Shown here piece by piece: positions 21,701-30,098 of a stretch of 64,000 nt of DNA. Position numbers and translations under genes: made by a program. Position 1 is the stretch's first letter. Each line of letters begins with the position of its first letter. The stretch comes from Hyaloraphidium curvatum (taxonomy: Eukaryota > Monoblepharomycota > Hyaloraphidiomycetes > Hyaloraphidiales > Hyaloraphidiaceae). The notes beneath the pieces were generated by a model. It saw only the letters and a program-made list of their open reading frames with translations. It did no database searches and was not told the DNA's origin. The stretch covers positions 1 through 64,000 of the forward strand of contig JAIVFI010000007.1 in the NCBI GenBank assembly GCA_025558095.1, given 5' to 3'.

Positions 21701-24700
21701 CAACAAGCAGGACGTCGATCTGGGCTTCGTGGCCATGACGTCGACCTCCTCGAGCCTGACCACCGCCACGCGCTCGCGGACCAGCTCGACTTTCACCGTG
21801 CGCGCCGAGCTCGGGGGCAGGATCTTTGTGGACGCCAACACGAACGGCGTCGACAATGGCGAGCCCGCGATCCCCGGCGTGACCATCTTTGTGACGGGCA
21901 CGGACGACCAAGGCAATCCGGTCAACGTCAGCACCACCACGGCGCAGGACGGCACCTACATCTTCGAGAACCTGCGGCCGGGGACGTACACTGTGGCTGC
22001 AGTCACGCCGGACGGCTACGTGAGCTCTCCCGGGGGGCCGATCGACATTCCCAATGTCAGTCTCGCGGACGGAGATGTCATGCTAGACAAGGACCTGGGG
22101 TTCGTGCTCGAGACCTCGACCACCTGGACTGTGACAGTTTCGGAGTCGGAAACACCGACCACTTCTCTCACGGCGACTTCGAGCACGAGCCTGACGATCA
22201 GCCTGACCACCGAGACATTGGTTGGTTGCTTTGCGGAGGCGGGAATCAACTGAACTCACGCGACCGTTTGCAGACCACGGAGACTTCGAGCACCACGTCC
22301 GAATCTCTCACCGCGACGCCGACTAGCACGTCGGAGACGCAGAGCCGCACGGCGACGACGTCGGAGTCGCAGAGCTTGACGGCCACGACCAGCGAATCTG
22401 CTTCTGCAACCGCAACGACTTCGGAGTCGCAGACCCCGACGGCAACAACCTCCGAGTCCCAGAGCTTGACAGCGACGACCAGCGAGTCTGCTTCTGAAAC
22501 GGCAACGACTTCGGAGTCCCGGAGCTTGACGGCGACGACGTCGGAGTCGGAAACACCGACCACTTCTCTCACGGCGACTTCGAGCACGAGCCTGACGATC
22601 AGCCTGACCACCGAGACATTGGTTGGTTGCTTTGCGGAGGCGGGAATCAACTGAACTCACCCGATCTTTTGAAGACCACGGAGACGTCGAGCACGACGTC
22701 CGAATCTCTCACCGCGACGCCGACTAGCACGTCGGAGACGCAGAGCCTCACGGCGACGACGTCGGAGTCGCAGAGCTTGACGGCCACGACCAGCGAATCT
22801 GCTTCCGCAACCGCAACGACTTCGGAATCGCAGACCCTGACCGCAACGACCTCGGAGTCACAGAGCTTGACAGCGACGACCAGCGAGTCTGCTTCTGTCA
22901 CGACCAGCGAATCTGCTTCCGCAACGGCAACGACTTCGGAATCGCAGACCCTGACCGCAACAACCTCGGAGTCGCAGAGCTTGACAGCGACGACCAGCGA
23001 GTCTGCTTCTGTCACGACCAGCGAATCTGCTTCCGCAACGGCAACGACTTCGGAATCGCAGACCCTGACCGCAACAACCTCGGAGTCGCAGAGCTTGACA
23101 GCAACGACGAGCGAAAGCCAGAGCTTGACCGCAACAACCTCGGAGTCGCAGAGCTTGACAGCAACGACGAGCGAGAGCCAGAGCTTGACCGCAACAATCT
23201 CGGAGTCGCAGAGCTTGACAGCAACGACGAGCGAGAGCCAGAGCTTGACCGCAACGACCTCGGAGTCGCAGAGCTTGACAGCAACGACGAGCAAGAGCAA
23301 GAGCTTGACCGCAACAACCTCGGAGTCCCAAAGTCTGACGGCGACGACCAGCGAGTCGCAGAGCTTGACGGCAACGACCAGCGAATCTGCTTCCGCAACC
23401 GCAACGACTTCGGAGTCGCTCACTTCGTCGACTTCGCTCACCGTTTCGCTCACGACGGAGACGCAGGTTGGTATCGTTCTGATGGTCGTTTTGGACTGAG
23501 AGTGCTGAGAAGAGTTGATTCCCGCAGACGACCGAGACCGTGACCTCGAGCACGACGTCCGAATCCTTCACAGGGTCGACGGTACGATCCTTTGCCTTGC
23601 TGCGGAAGTCGTGGCGGTTCTGATGCTTTTAGGGTCCCAGACCTCCGGGTCGGCAACACCGAGCTCGACTTCGGTGACCCTGACCACGGAAACGCCGAGC
23701 TCCACCTCGGAGACGCTCTCCAGCACCTCGTTTACGCCGTCCAGCTCGACGCTTTCCAGCACCTCGGAGACGCTCTCCAGCACCTCGTTTACGCCGTCCA
23801 GTTCGACGCTTTCCAGCACCTCGGAGACGCTCTCCAGCACCTCGGAGACGCTCTCCAGCACCTCGTTTACGCCGTCCAGTTCGACGCTTTCCAGCACCTC
23901 GGAGACGCTCTCCAGCACCTCGGAGACGCTCTCCAGCACCTCGTTCACGCCGTCCAGCTCGACGCTTTCCAGCACCTCGGAGACGCGGACGACCAGCTCG
24001 CTGACAGCCACAACGAGCGAGAGCTTGACCTTGACGGCCACGACGTCGGAAACCCCGAGCAGCAGCTCGCTGACCGCTACGACTTCGAAAACGCCGAGCA
24101 GCAGCTCGATGACAGCTACCAGCTCGTCGGAATCCATCACTTCGTCCACGGTGAGCTGCGTCGGGCTTGACTTGTTGGCTACGGTGCTCAACGCCCGTCC
24201 ATAAGCTCACGCAGACGAGCTCGTCGCTCACCTCCTCGACGACGTCTCGAACGACCGTCTTGCCGGACCTGCCTCCGCCGACGACCACCTTCCGCACGAG
24301 CACCTCGCGGTCCGAAACCCGGACGAGCATGACCTCCTCGCGCTCCGAAACCCGGACCGCCTCGCAATCCGAGACCCGGACCCGCTCCTCGACCTCCCTC
24401 AGCCTCACGGCGACCCGCACGAGCACGCAGAGCCGCACGCTCACCTCGACCTCGGCCAGTTCGACCTGCATACCCCCCGAGGGCGACTGCCTCGTCGACG
24501 AGGACTGCTGCGACCACTTCTCGGGGGGAAGCACCTCCACGACGGGCGGCTCGGTATGCTACGAGGCGAGCGCAGGCAGGAAAGTCTGCTCGGGCCCCAA
24601 GTGCTCCTCCGCCGACTTTTTGCAGTGCGGCCTCTGCCTGGACAACTGCGGCACGGCCAAGAAGATCGCCGTGTGCAGCGCGTACAACGCCACGCTCAAC

Positions 24701-24894
24701 AACGCTGAGGGGACGTGCGACAACGTCAGCGCAAACATGGGGGGCGGGCGTTGCCCGGGAACGATGGTGTGCTGCTTCGTCGGTGGGTGCCTTGCTCCGC
24801 CCGTTTCGGGAAACCGGCGGCTCACGCGCGCTCCGCCGCAGTTCCGTCGGTTCCCGCGGATGCGAACGGCGACTGCCCGTACGCCCTCATGTGA
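15779..24894 (+). CDS. giant surface adhesin with SdrD B-like repeats and Ser/Thr-rich stalks
   Basis: Twelve exons join in frame: 15779-16902, 16962-17084, 17144-17474, 17541-17637, 17692-17804, 17874-22220, 22274-22621, 22675-23466, 23528-23581, 23641-24150, 24206-24782 and 24842-24894, giving about 2,822 aa. Order: signal/anchor helix (LVLAAVLLALLAICSLLAPISA, residues 38-59); a Cys/Thr/Arg region; a cadherin-like fold (DGSFTYAPAARSGFVGTDRF); twelve SdrD B/Cna-B-like beta domains (GGRIFVDANTDGVDNGEPAI...GTYTVTPVVPAGF), ten of them near-identical; Ser/Thr stalks of SESQSLTATT and SSTSETL type; and a Cys-rich C-terminus (CLVDEDCCDHF ... CPGTMVCCFV). SdrD B domains are well known in Gram-positive adhesins and occur in some eukaryotes. 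The stalk should be heavily O-glycosylated. A cell-wall or attachment role is inferred. No GPI signal or second membrane helix is visible, so how it is held at the surface is unclear. Confidence 0.82.
18420..21990 (+). repeat. ten tandem 372-bp repeats inside the adhesin gene
   Basis: The sentinel AGGATCTTT recurs at 18471, 18843, 19215, 19587, 19959, 20331, 20703, 21075, 21447 and 21819, always 372 bp apart. Each unit encodes 124 aa: a Thr/Ser linker followed by one SdrD B-like domain. Copies differ at only a few sites (for example Y-I versus F-V before FENLRPG, GVTIF versus RVTIF, GNPV versus GNAV). Neighbouring copies share the same variants, which suggests recent copying of blocks. The tenth copy diverges after about 21990. 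Two older, divergent domains precede the array (17590-17990 and 18085-18400). Confidence 0.97.
22141..22660 (+). repeat. 401-bp tandem duplication of an exon with its intron in the adhesin gene
   Basis: Positions 22141-22259 recur at 22542-22660 without a visible difference across the coding end (TTSLTATSSTSLTISL), the GTTGGT donor and the first 40 bases of the intron. The following intron ends differ (TTTGCAG versus TTTGAAG), and the next exon starts are again nearly the same (TTETSSTTSESLTATPTSTS). Exon and intron were therefore copied together. Confidence 0.95.
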
Positions 24895-25136
24895 GCGGGC
24901 GCGCGGGCGGGCCTCGGAAGGTTCGGATGGAAGGAAGCCGCTCGCGGGGGACGGGCTTCCCGAAGCTGCGGCATGGGACGGAACGTGCGGGGCGGTCGCA
25001 GCACGGCTTTTGTTGGATATCGTAGACGAGTACGGCATAGAGCCATTAGATGCTGCCTCTTTCGCGATATCTACAACGGGAACTCCCCTTCCCACTTCCC
25101 GTCCATACTTAACCCTTCTTTCCCGCCCCTCGGCGA

Positions 25137-25867
25137 TCAGAGCGCGGCGAACGCGCCCGCCACTGCGGCCAACGCCGCGATCGCCCCCGCTTCCACCCTC
25201 CCCGCGCCCGCCGGCCTCGCGGTCGATGTCGGCGCGGCAGGGCCCTGGGTGGTCGTCGGCTGCGCGGTGGGAGCCACGGCCGTCGTCCTGCCAACGAATC
25301 GTTCAGCAATCGCCGTCGAGGGCGGAAGGAAGGGAACCCACGTGGCTTCGGGCGCCTCGGTGGTCCTGCTCAGCGCGGTAAGGATGCTGGCCACGCTGCC
25401 GGAATTGATCTGACGGCAGGCCTCCTGGAAGTCTGCCAGGGTTTTGTAACCGAATTCGTCTGCTCGCGAGAGAGGAGGAACGGGGTTGATCAGTGAGCAA
25501 GTCGGAGGGCGTGGCGAGAGGGGTAGGTACCGCAGGTGGAGATGCAGCCGACCGCCTGCGCCGAGTTATCGCCTGTCCCCATCACGCACAATCAGTCTTC
25601 CATCGTCATTGATCAGCACCGCGGCGGGAACCCACATGCGCACTTTGCCGGCGCCAGCGGATCCGAGTTCCCCTGCATGCACCCCGCGACCTTCATACCA
25701 AAGTTCAGGCAGGCGTCGGTGGCGCAGCCGTTCTGCCGCGGCTGGATGCGCAAATGGGGGGAGGCCAATGCGAGGGCGGCGGCGTTGAGTTCGTCCGTGC
25801 GGGAGGCGAGGGCCAGGGGGGCGAAGAGGAGGATGGAGGCCAGAAGAAGGGCCGTTGCGTGCTTCAT
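25137..25867 (-). CDS. small GPI-anchored Cys protein, copy A
   Basis: Four exons on the minus strand (25867-25636, 25572-25531, 25459-25342, 25287-25137) give about 180 aa. Layout: signal peptide MKHATALLLASILLFAPLALA; a mature domain with paired cysteines (QNGCATDACLNFG, GCMQG, KCACDNSAQAVGCISTC); a helical segment (EFGYKTLADFQEACRQINSGS); a Thr/Pro/Ala-rich linker; and a hydrophobic C-terminus (VEAGAIAALAAVAGAFAAL) of GPI-signal type. The start is fixed by the signal peptide. All three intron positions and phases are the same as in the neighbour at 26580-27348, so they are tandem paralogues. No catalytic motif is visible. A surface or wall role is inferred from the layout only. Confidence 0.78.
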
Positions 25868-26579
25868 GGGAAGAGAATGTTTGGGGAGGTGTTTCTGTTG
25901 CTGTGACTGGTTGCTGTCGAGTGCGGGTTGTCCTGCAGGGAGGAGGGCGCGAGGTGTCAACGCCGTTCCAGAACATCCGGCCCGTGCAGCCCATTGGGCA
26001 GCCAATCCCCCGCACTGCCGAGCACTCGAGAGCATCGCGCGCCGCCGCATTGGTCGTGCACTGGGGCATTTGCCCCCGCGGGCGGCCCCACTCCGCCGCC
26101 GCTCGCCCCGACGCCAGCAGCCGTCCCCCCGCACGCAGCCCGTCTCGGGCCCTCTTCCCCGCTCCAGGCACACCCCGCGCACGCCGGGTAGCGTACCTTT
26201 CCCGCTCTCTCTGCCTTGCTTTCGTTCGTGCGTGAATGTGATTCGGTGTGACTGGGTTGCGGCAATGGCTGTGCGCCATAGTCGGATCCCCGTGATTTCC
26301 GCTGTGATTCACAAACTTGCCACCGCCACGCCCGGCCGGAACGGGAACTTCAAGCCGCAAAAAAAGGGAGGTTGGCGGAGGTGGACGGCATGTGCACGGC
26401 AAGGTGGATAGATGGCTCGGGTGGGAACGCGGCCCGGCCGGCGGGCTTACACGGATCGCGCGGATCAATAAGCAACTCCCCCCCCTTGGTCCCCTTCCTC
26501 CTCCCCATAGACAACCCCCTTTCGATAGATACTCAGCTCCCCTCGGCAATCCGATGCCCGATCCCCCCAGATCCGGCCA
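25868..26579. other. intergenic region between the two GPI-protein paralogues
   Basis: No supported gene. The side next to 25867 should hold the promoter of copy A (minus strand) and the other side the 3'UTR of copy B. Open frames here are low-complexity Arg/Pro-rich shadows. Confidence 0.4.
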
Positions 26580-27348
26580 TCAGAGGGCGGCAAACACGCC
26601 CGCGACGCCGGCAAACGCCGCCACGGCCACGACGCCGGCGCCGAGCTTGCCCGCGGCCGCGGGGCGCGAGGTGGTCACGGCGGTGGCGGTGGGGCCGGCG
26701 GTGGTGGTGGCCTGGGCGGTCTGGGTGGCGGCGGTGGTGGTGCTGTTTGGAGCGGGAGGCAGATCAGACACAGAAGGGTGCGTGGCGGTGCGTGGACACG
26801 AACGTGACGACGGCGGTGGTCCGGCTGGCCAGCGAGCTCAGAATCGAATTGATCGTGGACAGGACGCTGGCGATGCTCGCGGAATTGGAGGTGAACTCGG
26901 CACAGGCCTTGTTGAAGTCGTCGATGGAGTCGAAATCGAGCTCGCCTGCGTCCCGGCGTCGGGGAGTCAGCAAAGACGCAGGAGAGTGCGGCCCAAGGGA
27001 GACGCACTGCAGGTGGACACGCAGGCGGTGAATCCGCTGGGGTTGGCGCCTGCACCGCGCGGGGGCCTGGATCAGCAAAGGGCCGCGGGCGGCGCGGCAG
27101 GGAGACGCACAGGCGCACTTGTAGCCCGCCAGCGCGTCACCCGGGCTCTGCTGCACGCACTGGCCCAGGGCCTGGGCAAAGGCGAGGCAGGGCTGGGTGG
27201 CGCAGCCTGTCTGGCGAGCCTTGAGGTGCTTCTCCGAGAGGAAGGCGAGGGCGGCGGCGTTGAGCTTGTCGCGGGGGCTCGTGGACTCGGCGCGGGCGGA
27301 GCCGGCCAGGAGGAGCAGGCACAGGGCGAAGGCGGCGACGGCCTTCAT
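26580..27348 (-). CDS. small GPI-anchored Cys protein, copy B
   Basis: Four exons on the minus strand (27348-27111, 27049-27008, 26945-26804, 26742-26580) give about 194 aa. Signal peptide MKAVAAFALCLLLLAGSARA; Cys domain QTGCATQPCLAFAQ, GQCVQQS, KCACANPSGFTACVSTC; helix FDSIDDFNKACAEFTSNSAS; Thr-rich linker (VVTTTTAATQTAQATTT); hydrophobic tail LGAGVVAVAAFAGVAGVFAAL with no charged end, as in GPI signals. The second exon is 42 bp in both paralogues. The cysteine spacing resembles the general fungal small secreted/GPI protein style, but I do not match it to a named family. Confidence 0.8.
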
Positions 27349-27888
27349 CGTTCTGTCGCGGGAGGAGTCGGCGGTGGGAATGGGTGGGAAGTGCCTGCCG
27401 CGGGAAGGGGAATCAGCCCCGACCGCGCGTCCGCCGGCCGGAAATCCACGGCGGAACCGACGGCAGCGCTTTTGCAGGCCCGCGGCACGCGGCTCCGCGC
27501 CAGGTGCCCGCGCGCCACGCGGGGGACCATCTGCCGTTGCGCCCTCCCGCGCCCCTCCGCCCGCCCCGCGCCGCACACCGCACCGCCCGCCCGCGCGCAG
27601 CACATAGCCCTTTTCCCGTCCCGCGCGGATACGTACCTCGGCTGTCCCGGCTTCGGGGGTGAGAAGCGGACGGTTCCGGGTTTTGGTTGCCGCAGCGAAG
27701 GCTGGGGCTGTGCTCGATCGGTGGCTTGGTACTGGCCGGCGGTCGGAGGGTCGGACCAGCAATGCTGTGCTTTCAGGCTCGATCGGAGGGAGGCAGACAA
27801 CGCAGATGCGATGCCGGGGTTGCAGCGGGACCACCAATCGATGAGTTCCCTCGCCGTCTCACGGTTCCGGTAATGATGTCCCAAACCA
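27349..27888. other. intergenic region between GPI protein and Sel1 kinase
   Basis: No gene recognised on either strand. It lies upstream of the minus-strand GPI gene, so it should carry that gene's promoter, and it lies downstream of the kinase gene. Confidence 0.4.
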
Positions 27889-29841
27889 TCATACAGCCAA
27901 AGCGCTGTCCTTCCGGTCGATGACCGCCTTCAGCTCGTCCGCAACCTGCCCGAACGTGGGCCTCTTGCCTGGGTCGGAATCCCAGCACCGCCTCATCAGG
28001 CCCCACAGCGCCTCGGGGCACCGCTCTGGCCGCTCTGGCCGGAAATGTGGGTCCGTCCTGATCCGCTCCCCGAGCATCTGCGGCGACAGACCCTCGTCGA
28101 GCATCTCCATTTCCAAGGGGGTTTCGCCCTCGGAGAGGAACTCCCACATCGTCATGCCGAAGGCGTAGACGTCCGAGGGCCGGCCGCGGCGTCCTTCCCA
28201 CACTAGAATCGCCGTTGAGAATCGCGATACGAAGGGACAGCCGCGTGATGCCCACCTTCAGGCGCCATGTAAGATGGTGTGCCCCCCACGAACATGGTCT
28301 GCCTCGTCGACCCCGACCGGATCTTGCTCAGCCCGAAATCGGCGACCTTGGCCACCCCGTTCTCGTCCACCAGCACGTTGGCGCCCTTGAGGTCCGAGTG
28401 CAGGATCGGCATCGGCCTCGAATGCAGGTGGTTCATCCCCTTGGCGATCTGGAACAGCACGTCGGCGACGGTGGCGGGGTCCCAGCGCTTTGTGGTGAGG
28501 TAATCGGTGGCGGTGCCGTTGGCCATGAAGCGCGTGACCATGCAGAAGGGCTCCTTGCACCAGCCGATGAGGGGTTGGACTGCCGATCGCTCGTCAGCGA
28601 CAGCGGGTGAGGCAAGGCGGAACAAGCGCACCGTTGTCGTGGTAGGGCAGAGCTCCCCACACCGTCATCTCCTGCTCGAAATCCGCCCTCTTCCTTTCCA
28701 GCAGCCGCGGCGTCCCCGCCATCTTGACGAGCTTCATCGCGACGCGGGTGTGCTTCTGGTACAGCCCCTCGAACACCTCGCCGAACGCGCCGGAGCCGAG
28801 GTACTTGCCCCTCTCCAGATCGGCGGGGAGGATCTCGTACGCCCCGTGGGGAGACAGCCCTCCTGGGGTGCCCGGCGAAGGCGGTGGAGCCGTTCGGATG
28901 TTGAGCTCGGCGAGCTCCTTCTCGAGCTTCAGCCTCTCGGCGAGCAGCGCGAGTTCCTTGGCCTTGGCCTCGTGCTCGAGCTCCGTCCGCCGGCGCTGCA
29001 GCTCGAGCTTCTCGCGCTCGTGCGCGAGGTCTTCATCCCGGCGGCGGCGCGCTTCGGCTTCCGCCTCTTGCTTCCGACGCGCCTCGGCCGCCATCCGGTT
29101 CCGCTCGGCCGCCTCGGCTTCCTCCCGCTGCTTTCGCGCCGCGGCTTCCGCCTCCGCACGCCGACGCTGCAGCTCGAGCTTCTCCCGCTCGTGCGCCAGC
29201 TCCTCCTCCCGGCGGCGCCGGGCCTCGGCTTCCGCTTCCTGCTTCCGGCGGGCTTCAGCAGCCACGCGGATGCGCTCGGCTGCGGCGGCCTCGCCGTTCG
29301 CTGCATCAATGGCTGATTGCGCCCTCTTGATGCCGACCATCGCATCCTGGTCACCGCCGGCCGATGCCTTCCGGTACAATTCCAGCGCCGTGGATAGATC
29401 CTTGGGAACGCCTTTGCCGTACTCGTACATGTAGCCGAGGTTGAACTGCCCGTACGCGTTGCCCTGGTCGGCCGCCTTGCGGTACCACCGCACGGCCTCG
29501 GCATGGTCCTGGGCCACACCCTGTCCGTTCTCGTAGCAGAGTCCGAGGTTGAACTGCGCGTTCGCGAGTCCCTGGTCGGCTGCCTTGCGGTACCACCGCG
29601 CGGCCTCGGCATGGTCCTGGGCCACCCCCTGTCCGTTCGCGTAGAGGAGTCCGAGATTGAGCTGCGCGTCCGCGAGTCCCTGGTCAGCCGCCTTCCGGTA
29701 CCAACGCGCGGCCTCGGCGAGGTCCTCGGCCACGCCCTGTCCGTTCTCGTAGAGGAGTGCGACGCTAAACTGCCCGCCCGCGTGTCCCTGTTGGCCGTGG
29801 GGAAAGGTCCCCTTCGCGCCGGTTGCCCAGCGAACGGGCAC
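27889..29841 (-). CDS. Sel1-repeat, coiled-coil TKL protein kinase
   Basis: Three exons on the minus strand (29841-28632, 28579-28256, 28202-27889) give at least 615 aa. Four Sel1 repeats (ALLYENGQGVAEDLAEAARWYRKAADQG type) are followed by a long, internally duplicated Arg/Glu coiled coil (EEELAHEREKLELQRRR occurs twice in variant form). The kinase domain then shows GSGAFGEVFEG (glycine loop), AMKLVK (VAIK Lys), HSDLKGANVLVD (catalytic loop), KVADFGLSK (DFG), GTPSYMAPE and KRPTF. The catalytic loop reads HSD rather than HRD, so this is a non-RD kinase. The overall pattern is TKL. The frame is open upstream to 29841 with a GTG and no good ATG, and the first repeat starts abruptly; the 5' end is therefore unresolved or truncated. 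Cytosolic signalling is inferred. It is the full-length counterpart of the gene at 13803-15050. Confidence 0.82.
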
Positions 29842-29872
29842 CCCTCCTTCCTGGTCTGATTATACATCCAGC

Positions 29873-30098
29873 GAGACAGCTGCAGTGCGAATCCCCAGAT
29901 CTATCAGGCTCAATGCCATACATATGTCAATCCCAGGTCGAGTGCGGCCTCCGCACGATCCGATGCCGATCATCCCCCGTTCACACCTTGGCCACCATCT
30001 CCGGCTTGGGCCCCGCCGCCTCCTCCCACGCATACCCGCTGCTAGCCTGGCTCGCCGCGTCCTCCCCCGCCCCGGGCTCCTCCTTCCGCCGCGTCGTA
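29873..30098 (-). repeat. 3' end and flank of the HHIP-like gene duplicated, inverted, at 13258-13499
   Basis: This is the intact copy of the inverted duplication. Similarity begins in codons for RRKEEPGAGED, passes through the stop at 29981 and ends about 108 bp downstream near CTGTCTCGCTGG. The Sel1 kinase gene lies next, mirroring the other copy. Confidence 0.85.

Noticed and set aside
18048-21911. A 1,287-codon open frame on the minus strand across the adhesin repeats
   Set aside because: It is a shadow. The plus-strand repeats are near-identical and in phase (372 is divisible by 3), so any stop-free antisense frame in one unit is stop-free in all. The translation (GHAGDRGLAIVDAV type) has no domain.
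22274-24150. Ser/Thr-rich short repeats considered as a CRISPR-like array or a non-coding satellite
   Set aside because: The units are coding (SESQSLTATT, SSTSETL), variable in length, stay in frame through several exons, and have no spacer structure.
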